A stretch of DNA of 64,000 bases from Salvator merianae (GCA_003586115.2 QVOM02000103.1:6513373-6577372), one strand, 5' to 3'. Shown: positions 1-10,206, numbered from the stretch's first letter. The notes: generated by a model not told the origin, from the sequence alone. Translations and numbers: made by a program.

Positions 1-330
1 TCATCACCTCAGTTTCAGGCATTTGGACTTTTTGCACTTTTTACCTTGGAATGTTTGAATCTGAACATTCCAAGGTGGAATGGTCCCCACAGTATAGAAG
101 CCATCTGCGCTCTGAGAGTTGGAACAACATGGAAATGGGCTTCTAGCACTTGCAGTATGAACACTGGCCACCCCGCCATGACAGTGGCTGCAGAAGTGTC
201 CAGCCATTGCCATGGTGAAACAGGTGCGCAGCTGTGCCACACCATGGCCTGCAACATTCACACAAGGAAGCAGGTGCAAGTGCTATATACTGGGAGAAGT
301 TCCTCTGCTTTCAGTACAGCTGTGGACAAC
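1..330. mobile_element. MITE-like fragment (family Y), cut by window start
   Basis: The wording resembles the MITEs at 42974-43446 and 63281-63659: a mention of gcaacattcacac, paired ccatgacagtggctg / gccattgccatgg segments, and a short hairpin (cagctgtggacaacagctg). No terminal inverted repeat (TIR) or TSD is visible because the left end lies at or beyond the window edge. The open frames here are short and unsupported. The assignment rests on similarity seen by eye and is weak. Confidence 0.3.
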
Positions 331-1303
331 AGCTGCAGATGCTCCTGATTCCTTGTGCCTCTGCAAAATGTGGTCACACTTTGCTAGTGAGTATCTGCAC
401 ACTCACTATCAGCCAAATATGAACAGGCCTCCAATCGGAGAAATCTATTATCATCTATTCCAATTAAAAGTCAAAGATAGTGTATTTCGTATTTGAATTT
501 GAATTTCTATAACACCTTTTTTAAGAAATGCCCAAGGTGGTACATAATAAAGCAAAACGCAGACAATTCAAAGATTTCAAATACACATTGTAAATCACTC
601 CTATTTAAAGAAAACTAACAGCAAACTATATAATGCACAATAATATACAGATTATGAAATACACAATATAAAGTAAAAGAAAGATCACTCAAAGATAACA
701 AGCCAACCACAGTCTTCTTCCTCCTCTCAGCCAAGAGCAGACACAGTTCTTAGGGAGAGTGGAGCAGAGGCAACAAATGAATAGGTGCAGCAAACAGCTC
801 AGGTCTTCTTTCTCTTCCCAGCCAAGAAGAGCCACAGTCCTTAAACTTTGGGGGAGAGTAAACAGCCCAGGTCTTCAGATTTGAGACTGAATTGACTGTT
901 GCATAACTGTTAAGAAGGCAATTCAAAGTTTTAATATTATTTGACTCGCTGACTGAATACCCTCTTTTATTCAAATCAGTGTAGGATAAATTGTTGTAGA
1001 GTATATGGGTTTATGCACAGAAATTACACATTTTATGTGTACAGTCAGCCTGTAGAGGGAATAGAATGACCCCTACAGACACTGGTAACATGCAGTGCTT
1101 TATTTCTGAAAGCATCAATATTCATGAAAATCATACATGTCTGCATATATAATGTGGAACTAATTTTAGCAAATTTCTCAGCAGTTCATATGGCACCCAT
1201 ATAACTATAGTTTGTTCATGGCGACCTATTTCTCTGATTATGCCTAATTCTTGTAGGACAACAGGAGTAGCAAACAGAAGAAGCAACTATAATGTATGCT
1301 CAC
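331..1303. other. No gene recognised; AT-rich unique-looking DNA
   Basis: No coding frame, RNA gene or classified repeat is visible. A local near-duplication stands out: a segment containing cttcttcctcctctcagccaagagcag (about 712-740) recurs as ggtcttctttctcttcccagccaagaag (about 800-830), each followed by a cacagt(t/c)ctta motif. This suggests a short tandem duplication of roughly 90 bp. Confidence 0.5.
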
Positions 1304-1392
1304 CTTTGCCAACTGCCATTTAGTATAGGTGTATAGAGAATAGGTGTTGCAACTATTATGCTTGAATAATAGAAGTTGAAATCCAGCAACAT
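1304..1392 (-). other. Candidate internal exon (speculative)
   Basis: On the minus strand, a pyrimidine-rich acceptor (ctttctgctctttag) is followed by 89 nt without a stop in two of three frames. The segment ends in a good donor context, aaag|gtgagc. One frame begins MLLDFNFYYSS and ends NGSWQ. I do not recognise the peptide in either frame. Segments bounded by splice-like signals occur by chance in AT-rich DNA, so this is a candidate only. Conservation or RNA-seq junctions would decide. Confidence 0.15.
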
Positions 1393-2210
1393 CTAAAGAG
1401 CAGAAAGTTGGGGAAGCCTATGCTAGATCAAAACCCTTTCCAGAGACCAGTCAGCTTGTATGTGTCTTTGGTGGTACTCTGGATCCCATTTTTTAATGGA
1501 ATGAAACATCCATAAATGTGTGATGCAACGTGTCAGAATTCTTGAGATGCAATCTCCAGAATGTTCTGCATGGTCTTGCAGACCAGGCCAGCTGCTGATG
1601 GGATCATGGGATCTACTTGGTGGAGTGGTCCCCAGGTGGCTATGCCTCCAAAGAATGCTCTAGCCACATGGGCCTTGAGCTTGATGCACTCCCCACTGTG
1701 AAAATTGCACAGAAACATCTCGTTTCAACAGGAGCTGTGTTCCTGGCTGTGGGCCAGTCTAGCTGTCTGGCATGCAGAAGGTTGCATCAGGCCAAGTGGC
1801 ACTTGGAGGCTAACACCATTTCACTGAGGTCCAGAAATGGCCCCAGAAATGGGTAACTTAAAACCTCCTAGTTTCAAAGTTAGATTGGGATCAGCAGCCA
1901 TCATGCAGATGGCTGCTGAAATGGTTCCCACCTTCCTGGTCCCAATCACTTGCTTGAGTTCCATGTTCTAAGCTGAATCACTGGATTTATGTTTCATGCC
2001 AAGGCATAGAATGTGGAAGCAGCCTCTGTGTCTTAAGGTTAAGGTTATGAACTGATAGTATATTTCCTGAAACCAAACTTTTAGAGCTAGCAGTAGTCTG
2101 GAGAAAGAATACATTGGGGCTTCTGAAAGCTTTGTCCACAGTGTTAGATACTAGCACAAAAACTTAATGAGATCATGTTGCAATTTTAATTCAGTGTTTT
2201 CTTCTTTCAG
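1393..2210. other. No gene recognised; possible old unclassified repeat
   Basis: The stretch 1520-1960 is somewhat more GC-rich than its surroundings and reads like an eroded MITE (words such as gtggtccccagg and atgcagatggctgctg). I found no TIRs or TSDs. The overlapping opposite-strand open frames of 61-79 codons are unsupported. Confidence 0.35.
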
Positions 2211-2301
2211 GTATTTCCTCATCAGTTATGAACCTGTTCTAAAATGCCAAGGCTCAGAAACCCACCATCATAGTATTCAACTACTGTATTACTTATCTTA
2301 A
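2211..2301 (+). other. Candidate terminal exon (speculative)
   Basis: A strong acceptor (gtgttttcttctttcag) ends at 2210. Downstream, the frame starting at the second base is open for about 29 codons (YFLISYEPVLKCQG at its start) and stops with TAA at 2299-2301. It is followed within 10 bp by overlapping AATAAA hexamers (about 2306-2325). The hexamers may be just a simple AAAT repeat, and the peptide is not recognised. Chance is the leading explanation. Confidence 0.12.
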
Positions 2302-3963
2302 AATGAATAAAATAAATAAATAAGAAAGATCAGAGTGAAATAATTTAGTAACCCACAGAATTCATTTAGTTAATTTATGCTAATCACAGCCTATTGGTGG
2401 TTCTGGCAGATAAAATAAAGCTGGTAGAGAAGATTGCATTGAATAAGCTGCAACAATTAACCCTAGAAATTATCGCTGGGAAAGGGGGTTTACTTTGCTC
2501 CTGAAAATAATATGGCCCACAAATTTCGTTAATTGCTGGTGATTAAAGTATTGATGAAATGCATAGAATGATAATTATATGTATGTAATTATACATGTGT
2601 ATATTTAACTTAAAGTATATATTTATTTAAGCATGTGGATGCATATATACCAATATTTCTATCTATTTAGATTGAAAACCTGTCATAATCTGTAAGAGTA
2701 TTAATTGATACTGAACTTTTCACAGTAAATTATCAGTCCTCTTCCCCTGCCCTCGTCCCCCCTCCCCCCCAAATTAAGGAAATATTATTTAGTACATTTG
2801 TATCCTTTTTTAATCCCCAGAGAACCCAGTCTGTGTGGAGTAGGCTGGACTGAAACAGACTAGGTCTAGTGAGTGTGAAGTTTAGTATTTAGTTCTTTGA
2901 ATTATACTGGGTAAGGAAGCTGTTTGAGATTGATCTAAATCCTCAGTCTGCGAGAGACAATCCACTCTACCATCTTTTTAAAAAGAACACTATGTCCCTA
3001 TAGAAAATGAAATACCCAGGCTCACCTACATTTATTTCATCATTGTGGACATATCTACGTTTGAGACATCAAACATGTGCAGAAGGCACACCTTGCGATG
3101 TGCTTTTTTCCTATTCATATTTACCCATATGACATTCATCATCCACATCTGGCATATATTTGTTGACCATTTGTTGTTATGACACTTGTGTCCCAAAGAT
3201 GTGCTGTGCTGGCTCACCACAGACCAACCCATCACAAACCCCCATTGGCAGGGCTTGCTAGTAAGCCAAGCTGGTGTTAAAAGGAGGTCAGTGATCCTGG
3301 TTGCTCCAGTTCACCAAGCTTCCCCCTACTGATGTTCACTGCTGCTATGTCCTGCTGCTTCTCCTGCTGTTACCATATGCTGCTCCATCCTTCCTTGCCC
3401 TTTGTCTGTCTGCTGGATTCCTGTCCTATTCCTCTGCCTTTGGGCTGCATCTACTGGCTTTTCAGTTCTATTGATCTATTGTTCTAGAATGTACCTGCCA
3501 ACCAGGTGCTTATCTTCACAGGCCCAGTAAATCATGCTACTTGCATGCGCAGGCAGGGCCACTTCTTAGTAATGTCCTTGGCATGTTCCATTGCTTTAGA
3601 GGTTTTCCTAGAAGTTGCGTTTGAACAGCATGATCTGCTGGAACTTGTAGTCCCAGAAGGTAAGTGCCTGACTGAAAGGCATGCTTTAGAACAACAGAGC
3701 AGTGATGCCAGACTAGCAGGCATGCACAGTCCAAAGGTGTTCAGTCCAAATGGAATGGCTCAGAACATCCTGGCAGGCCACTGTATTCGCCCACTTAAGC
3801 TGAGCAAGTCAAACCCAGTGCCCAGAGAGTGCCTTATAAAGCCTACCTTAAGTCAGTTCTGCAATGTGGGAGCTTGATTCATGCACAGCACTCTGGACAC
3901 ACCTCCTGGCCTACGTTGGGCTCACGTTTCAATTGCCAAAGTGGTGATATAAAGGACAGACAT
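2302..3963. other. No gene recognised; AT-rich DNA
   Basis: Contains an (AAAT)n-like stretch at 2306-2326 and a C-rich tract near 2750-2770. The 123-codon frame at 3506-3877 starts at GTG rather than ATG, is overlapped by two opposite-strand frames of similar length, and shows no recognisable domain. Inside it, cttgtagtccca (about 3645) resembles a sequence common in reptile dispersed repeats. I treat it as non-coding. Confidence 0.5.
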
Positions 3964-4414
3964 TTAGGCTACATCCAGACAGGGTGTAAAACATGGGATT
4001 ACCCCAACAATATATTGGGATTGCCACACATATCTGTGGCAGTCCCAATATAGTCTCTGGATATAGAGGTGAAATCCCAGGATATCTCTGTTGCGGGAAA
4101 AAGAAGACTGAACCCAGGTTGTTCCACATAATTTTGGTTATCTTGTCTGGTGCTTGCTCCTAGGATTCTTCATGTTGGAAATACCTGCTGCACAACAGCA
4201 AGAGTGATACCCATCTGAAAATACTCACTGGACAAGAGCGGGGCTGGCACTTGCACAGTTCTGGGTATTTTCATTATCAGATGCATTATCAGAATAAGGT
4301 GAGAGCCCAGACCTGCCCCACCATTTCATCCTGCCTCTGACAGAACAGTGAGAAGCAATTGCAGGATCTAAACAAGATCCTCCATTTCCCTTTTGCTATC
4401 TGGAGGCAGCCTTA
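3964..4414. mobile_element. Harbinger-like MITE (family H3), 445 bp, TTA TSD
   Basis: The element body is 3967-4411. The left end reads GGCTACATCCAGACAGGG and the right end GCTATCTGGAGGCAGCC, giving inverted termini of the form GGCTRCMTCCAGA. Both sides carry an exact TTA (3964-3966 and 4412-4414), the 3-bp duplication typical of PIF/Harbinger elements. No transposase frame is present, so it is non-autonomous. Related copies are at 18835-19258 and 51983-52345. It landed immediately upstream of a LINE/SINE tail (4415-4565). Confidence 0.8.
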
Positions 4415-4565
4415 TGTTCCACTTTTCTTCAGAAAGCCAAGGTGGCATACAGCATTCTCCTGCCTCCCATTTTATCTCCATACCAGTCCTGTGAAGTAGG
4501 TTAGGCTGAGAGGCAATTACTGTCCCAAGTCACTGAGTGAGCTTCCGTAATCTAAACGTTTTGTA
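4415..4565. mobile_element. L2-tail / MIR-like (core-SINE type) fragment
   Basis: The order of words ctcctgcctcccattttat, then cctgtgaagtaggttaggctg, then gcaattactgtcccaag and cactgagtgagctt matches the well-known amniote L2/MIR-type tail (tgaggtaggttaggctgagag, ggcccaaggtcacc, gtgagctt). It is diverged and truncated. The call rests on remembered family wording, not an alignment. Confidence 0.5.
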
Positions 4566-5568
4566 CACTGTGGATACACAATTTTTATTCTGAAAATGGG
4601 TAAATATCCTAAGAATTCCTTTAGAAATCCCTAGCCCCGCAGAACCAAAGTTCCCAAAATATTGGGAATATAACAATAAAGTATGCTTCTACAGCCAGTT
4701 TAGATCTACAATGAAAATACCACTGTATTGGTAGACCTTAGGGCGCAGTCCCACATTGTAAATTTAATCCATATTTGAGGAGAATGAGGATTGAGTACGT
4801 GTTCTGGTCATTCCCACATTTGCATTATGACACCAATTCAATTCAGACTTGCTCGTTTTCACTCCACATTTTTCCTGTGCTTGGCATGGGGAAACTGTAC
4901 CTTTCTGTCACACCCCTCACCAAATTCCCCTTCCTGTGCAGTCAGTGATTGGATGCAGTCCCAATGTTCAAATCTTGGCTTCACAGGGGCAGGAAAGTCA
5001 AATTCTGCCCTCCTTGTTTCCCTGCTGCCATCTCAGAAAATGGATTCCCTTGGCAGTGTTACTGGTCATTCGCCATTCGCACCTTCTTCCCTTCCAGCCT
5101 AAATCCATCCAAGCATAACTTCAATTCCATATCTACCACACAGTAAAGCTTCTTAAAGGGCAGATCTCAATGTCTGCACCTTGGTAATTGCATTTTTGTG
5201 CAATTGTGCAATTTCAGAGTAGTGTAAAAGCAGGGAGAGGTCAGTGAAAAGGGGGGGAATGTGTGTGACAGTCCATTATCATAATAGTGAAGTTAGTGGT
5301 CAGCAAATGGACACTGCCTCATCTCTCCCTGAAACATCCACAGCAGCGTGTGTCCCACTATGTAGTTGTGTGATGCGAATGACAAAATTGATAGTGGTGT
5401 GGGTTATTTGTTGAGGTAAGAGGACTGCACTCCCAAATAGGTACAGCTAAGATGTACACCAACCAGCATGCATGCCCACCCCCCTGCATTCTTGAAGAAA
5501 GCTGTACTCTGCTGTTTGTCCTTGAGCTGCTGAAGCACAGTGCTGGTTTTGCATAAAAGTCCTCTTTT

Positions 5569-6035
5569 TTAAAAAAAATAAGGATTTGAAATACTTAAAA
5601 CAGATATTTTATATTCAAATGGGTGTGTTCATATAGATAACCTTTGTTCATTACATTTTGGCTTCCCTCTTCTTTAAAAGTTTCTTCTAGATTTCTTATT
5701 TCTTGCCCCTCCTGGTTTCCCTTTTTTCTCCGACTTGTTTTCTTTCATCTTTACTTTTTCTAATTCTTGTAGAACGTCAATAAAGGGTTTCCAGTTTTTA
5801 ACAAACTCATCCACAGTCTTGTTTCTCAATAAGTTAGTCAATTTGTCCATCTCTGAAAGTTCGATCATTTTAATCAACCAATCATCTACTGTATCTATTT
5901 TATCTCCTTTCCATTTTTCTGCATAGACAATTCTAGTTGCAGTCACCAGGTTTTGAATTAAAACATTAACATGATCAATGTTATCCTCTACTATTCCTAG
6001 TAAATAAAATTCTGGTTTAAAAGGAATATTCTTAC
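5569..6035 (-). mobile_element. 5'-truncated L1 insertion inside family X copy A
   Basis: A 467-bp L1 tail on the minus strand, with its poly(A) side read as the T/A-rich start near 5569-5580. It is flanked by 12-bp duplications, aagtcctctttt (5557-5568) and aagtcatctttt (6036-6047), which differ at one base. Copy B of the host element reads straight across this point, confirming an empty site. The L1 therefore inserted after this X copy, by target-primed reverse transcription with severe 5' truncation. Confidence 0.88.
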
Positions 6036-6042
6036 AAGTCAT
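5674..6042 (-). pseudogene. L1 ORF2p C-terminal fragment
   Basis: This 122-codon frame is the very C-terminal part of an L1 ORF2 protein. It contains TATRIVYAEKWKGDKI, then a DDWLIKMIELSEMDKLT segment, then a WKPFIDVL segment, ending in a lysine-rich tail. This order matches vertebrate L1 ORF2 C-termini. Endonuclease and reverse transcriptase are absent because of 5' truncation, so it cannot be functional. The first codon lies in the target-site duplication, so the apparent start is an accident of insertion. Confidence 0.8.
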
Positions 6043-6077
6043 CTTTTAATGAAAGGAAACATTGTTTCCCTTGTGCA

Positions 6078-6222
6078 TTGCCAAAGGAAAATGGAGGAAA
6101 CATAGTGTCCTTCTACTTGCAGAGATGGGAGAGAAAGAAAAATGGCGATGCACTGTCCTTCTTGCAGGGATGGGAGGGAAAGAATAATGGAGATAGATTG
6201 TCCTTCTTGCAGAGATGGGAAA
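6078..6222 (+). repeat. Three tandem 46-48 bp units inside family X copy A
   Basis: The core tgtccttct(a)cttgcagagatggga occurs at about 6106, 6154 and 6199, each followed by a purine-rich aagaaaaatgg-type tail. Copy B has only one such unit (around 22917-22950), so the triplication is specific to copy A. Confidence 0.8.
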
Positions 6223-6756
6223 GAAAACAGGAGGAATGCATTTTGAGAGTGGACTGTGATTCCAAACCAACTATAGAACTGGGTGTTGAGCAAGATAAAT
6301 GAAGAATAGCTTCCATTGCATCTTCTCTTTTGTTAAAAAATTCAAACAGTAAAAAAAAATCAAGCAGTTTGAAGGCACAAAAGAGGACAACACAGTGGAA
6401 ACCAGGCAATATATACCAGGTGCTATTCTCTCTTTCCACTCCAGTTGTGACGTTCTTACCCTTCTGAGTACAATGCCACAACAAAGTCTATTATTGGACG
6501 GGAGGAAATGGGGACCTCTCCCTCTGCATGCCCCCCCCCAAAAGTACAGTTGCCTCCCAAATAGTCTATTTGCACATTCTCACATTGCAAAGTAAAACAG
6601 GCTAACGGTCTCAAATGGGCTGAGAACTCCCTTAATCTGAATGCAAAGTAGCCCAGATATTGGTAATTTAGTCCCAAAAAACCTACAGAAAGGTAACATT
6701 ATGTTGGGCCAGATGGATTGTAAACTGATTAAATGCCATGTCAGACTGTGGCCTTT

Positions 6757-7996
6757 GTTTGCTCTGTTTAAATTCTGTATACAGTATTCCGTTCCGCGAA
6801 GAAGCATGGGTATTATATTGCTATTCAGTTCAAATAAAGAACTCTGTTTGGCAACACAACTAATGATTAGCTAGTACTTGATAGATTTAGTGTATTAAAT
6901 AGGTGTTAAATTCTTGCCAATCATGCAGAGAGTTTGTATAGCATTTCTGAAAAACTGCAAGTCAAAAGGCAGAATGCTATTTTTTTTCCACTGTAGAAAC
7001 CTATATAGCACTTTTTCTTTCTCATTTTTTTTAAAGGAATGGAAAATTCCAAACTAACAAGAGCTTCGTTTTTTCTCTTTCTGCAGTGATGTGCTTTAGG
7101 GGAGAAAATGTACTCTTTCTTTCTAAGGCAGAAAAGAAAAAAAATTAAATTTGTATGAATGTCATAAATATTGCATGTGCAGGGTACCAGAAGTACCTGT
7201 AGTTTTCTGGTTTCTGAGGGTATTTTTGAATTAACCCTTTTGTACATCTCAGGATTTTGGCACAAAGTATATATAAATATTCACATACTGGGACTAAGGG
7301 ATATCATCTCTGAACGATGCGTTCATGTGAGTGGAAAAATATATACACTTTATTTATGTATTCCTCTTCTACTGAAGAATCTTAAAACTTTGAGTAAATA
7401 TTAATTACATTCATGATGCATGCACTACCCCATTTCATAGCCCTATGATGGTTGTTATTATTTTTATTCATCTGCTGTGCTGAATAGAACTATATGTGGT
7501 ATTGAAAGTCTACCAATAACTGGTTAGATTTATAGACTAATAAGGACATAATGCTTCTCACTGTATTTCACCTATCTACATTTGACAATGACTTTTTAAA
7601 TTTTCTGGACTGATACTTGAGTGTCTTTGTGCAGGCCATGATAGTGAAAACAAATTAATTTACAGTTTGCAGATCATTCAAAACTGGCTTTTCTGATTTT
7701 ACTCACTTCAGTACCAAAACTGAACTAATTTTGTCTGTAGATAATTTTTAACATTTGTTTACCATGATGAAAACACAAATTTCTTTTCCTCTTTTGTCTG
7801 CTCTAGATAAAAAGATCTGATGGATTCTATTGGCAAGCTGTGTTTGGTGAGAGTCAACAGTAGACAAATTGAACTTAAGGTGGCCAACAACAGCATCATG
7901 AAGCCATTTCTTATATCTCACTTTCACTGTTTTTAATAAGTGTATATACAGTAAATTACCAAATATGCTTCTGTATGTTCCAGTTAAAACAGATAA
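6757..7996. other. No gene or classified repeat recognised
   Basis: AT-rich, unique-looking sequence. A good splice-acceptor-like tract (ttttttctctttctgcag) ends near 7086, but only about 19 codons are open after it. Short frames of 60-115 codons on both strands overlap each other and show no domains. Confidence 0.5.
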
Positions 7997-8149
7997 CTTA
8001 AGAGTAGGGATGTGCACGAAGGCACTTTTCCCTTTTCGCTTCGCAGGACTGCGAAGCTCCTAGGCTTCGTTTTCGTGCGAAAAAATACGCACGAAAATGA
8101 AGCCCTTCGTTTTCGCGGCGAAAATCTTCGTCGCGAACGGAAGCAGATA

Positions 8150-9075
8150 AATCAAGGCGAAGGGAAAACCTTTGCCTTAATTTCTCTGCTTCGGATGGCG
8201 CTCGCCTCTCTCTCATTTCCCCCCCCCAGTCTGTCAGTCTGATGACAGACTGGGGGGGGGGATGAGAGAGAGGCGAGCGCCATCTGAAGCAGAGAAATCA
8301 AGGCGAAAAGGTCTTCCGTTCGCCTTGATTTATCTGCTTCCGATGGCGCAGCGCGCTCTCTCACTCCCGCCGCAGTCTGTCAGTCTGATGACAGACTGGG
8401 GGGGGGATGAGAGAGAGGCGAGCGCCATCTGAAGCAGAGAAATCAAGGCGAAAAGGTCTTCCGTTCGCCTTGATTTATCTGCTTCCGATGGCGCAGCGCG
8501 CTCTCTCACTCCCGCCGCAGTCTGTCAGTCTGATGACAGACTGGGGGGGGGATGGGAGAGGGGCGAGCGCCATCTGAAGCAGAGAAATCAAGGCGAAAAG
8601 GTCTTCCGTTCGCCTTGATTTATCTGCTTCCGATGGCGCAGCGCGCTCTCTCACTCCCGCCGCAGTCTGTCAGTCTGATGACAGACTGGGGGGGGGGATG
8701 AGAGAGAGGCGAGCGCCATCTGAAGCAGAGAAATCAAGGCGAAAAGGTCTTCCGTTCGCCTTGATTTATCTGCTTCCGATGGCGCAGCGCGCTCTCTCAC
8801 TCCCGCCGCAGTCTGTCAGTCTGATGACAGACTGGGGGGGGGGATGAGAGAGAGGCGAGCGCCATCTGAAGCAGAGAAATCAAGGCGAAAAGGTCTTCCG
8901 TTCGCCTTGATTTATCTGCTTCCGATGGCGCAGCGCGCTCTCTCACTCCCGCCGCAGTCTGTCAGTCTGATGACAGACTGGGGGGGGGGATGAGAGAGAG
9001 GCGAGCGCCATCTGAAGCAGAGAAATCAAGGCGAAAAGGTCTTCCGTTCGCCTTGATTTATCTGCTTCCGATGTC
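8150..9075. repeat. Tandem array of about six 145-146 bp palindromic units
   Basis: The anchor agtctgtcag...ctgatgacagact occurs at 8228, 8374, 8519, 8664, 8810 and 8956, spacings of 145-146 bp. The differences come from the length of the following G run. Each unit is itself an inverted repeat: gaagcagagaaatcaaggcg pairs with cgccttgatttatctgcttc, extended outwards by gagcgccatc / gatggcgcagcgc and by gagagag / ctctctc. A smaller hairpin (agtctgtcag / ctgatgacagact) separates units. Units are almost identical, implying recent expansion or homogenisation. Confidence 0.92.
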
Positions 9076-9093
9076 TGCTGGCTGCCTCATTCA

Positions 9094-9266
9094 CCCTAGG
9101 CTGTCAGCGCTCGCGCTGACAGCCTAGGGGGGGTGAGTCAGTGAGGGGAAGAGAAGGAAAATCAACGGGTAGGGAATCCCTCCCTTCCGTTGAATTTTCT
9201 GCACTTCCACTCGCTGCTGGCTGGCTGATTCACCCTAGGCTGTCAGCGCCAGCGCTGACAGCCTAG
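9094..9266. repeat. Two copies of a second, unrelated palindrome
   Basis: Near-perfect hairpins built on ccctaggctgtcagcgc / gcgctgacagcctaggg occur at about 9094-9129 and 9233-9266. They are separated by about 100 bp that also contains an inverted pair (aaaatcaacgg.. / ..ccgttgaatttt). They lie between the 146-bp array and the right terminus of the hAT element. Confidence 0.85.
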
Positions 9267-9444
9267 AGAGGTGAGACTTTGGCAAATTGCGAAGGTCCCG
9301 AAATACTTCGAAAAATTGAGGGACCTTCGCAATTCGCATTCGTGATTTCTGGTGCCCTTCGCATTCGATGCGAAGGGCACGGAATCACGAAATTCGATCG
9401 AAAATCCAATGCCACGAAGCTTCGTGCACACCCCTACTTAAGAG

Positions 9445-9776
9445 TTACTTCATTAATATGTAATATTAACTGAATATACCATTAGGGCGGTTTATAATAA
9501 AACTCAGAGAAATATTCAAATGGAAACCAAACAATAAAATTGTCAAACAAGTTTTGCAAAGCCAGGAGTAACCCAGTAATTCTTGCTGGAAGTTGAAGGC
9601 TGTAGCCCAGTATATGAATGTGTATATAACTAGGCAGATAGGGGTGAATGTGTGTTTGAGCTTTATATAGACAAGGGGCCAATACCAAAAGGTCTCTCCT
9701 TGGTAATCAGCTGTACACATTCTAAGCAGTGGTGTATGAAAAGTGTGCCAGATGATGACCTTAAATTACAGATCAA
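9445..9776. other. No gene; short LINE-tail-like start, otherwise unclassified
   Basis: The word agggcggtttataataaaa near 9484 resembles the 3' terminus of L2-like elements (gggcggtataaataaaa). The rest is unclassified. Confidence 0.3.
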
Positions 9777-10203
9777 GGTTACCATTTCCACACTTACCAG
9801 TCCTCTTCAGGGCCTCTGTTTTCCACATGCTGGTGCAGGCTAGAATGGCCACAGCCCTACTAGTATGCTCCATCTACATTGGATGGAGCATAGACTGGAT
9901 TAGGCAGCCCAAATTGGCAATCTAGTCTGGGACATTGATAGGCCTTTTTAAAAAGATCTACTGGTGGTGTGGCAGTTGCTAAGCTGGGCCGGCAAGGCAC
10001 TCAAATGCAGCACATGCCTCCAGTCAGAGGCTGGTTCTGTAGCTCATGTGAGCTTCAGGGTCAGCACAGTGGCTGTCTTGGAATAGCCATCCAAATTCAG
10101 ATGGTGTTCGTCCAGGACACATGGACCTATCCAGCTGCTGGACTGCTTCAGCTGATCTAGTCCCACTAGAGTGGTCTATTGAATAATAAGTGTGGAAACA
10201 CCC
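9777..10203. mobile_element. Harbinger-like MITE (family H2), about 427 bp
   Basis: The left end GGTTACCATTTCCACACTTACC and right end AATAAGTGTGGAAACACCC are inverted. TAA follows at 10204-10206, and CAA precedes at 9774-9776, so the 3-bp TSD has one mismatch. Internal words (catctacattggatgga, gcctccagtcagaggc) recur in the second H2 copy at 38625-39120. No transposase frame. Confidence 0.65.
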
Positions 10204-10206
10204 TAA

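Larger units (their letters stand above)
4738..6756 (+). mobile_element. Family X Harbinger-like element, copy A
   Basis: The body runs from 4741 (GGGCGCAGTCCCACATTG) to 6753 (ending GTCAGACTGTGGCC). TTA lies at the left edge and TTT at the right, consistent with a once-identical 3-bp TSD. The wording matches copy B (22059-23212), copy C (37178-38612) and the reverse complement of copy D (60089-61285). Removing the inserted L1 leaves about 1.5 kb. A 46-48 bp unit is triplicated at 6078-6222. No transposase is recognisable. The frames along it (for example 6113-6484 minus) are shadows. Confidence 0.8.
7997..9444. mobile_element. hAT element, 1432 bp, with exact 8-bp TSD CTTAAGAG
   Basis: The body is 8005-9436. 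The left end TAGGGATGTGCACGAAG and the right end CTTCGTGCACACCCCTA are near-perfect inverted repeats. Both sides carry CTTAAGAG (7997-8004 and 9437-9444). An 8-bp TSD plus a TAGGG(A/G)TGTGCA terminus is characteristic of hAT transposons. There is no transposase frame. The interior is CpG- and GC-rich, unlike the AT-rich flanks, and dominated by tandem palindromes (8150-9075). The intact TSD and retained CpGs suggest a comparatively recent insertion. Confidence 0.9.

Noticed and set aside
3612..3659. 48-nt segment between tttcctag and cagaag|gtaagt as an exon
   Set aside because: The donor is strong but the acceptor is weak, the segment is very short, and it contains cttgtagtccca repeat wording.
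8150..9075. CRISPR-like array (regular repeats of constant period)
   Set aside because: Units are contiguous, wholly repetitive and palindromic with no unique spacers, and the DNA is vertebrate and inside a hAT transposon.
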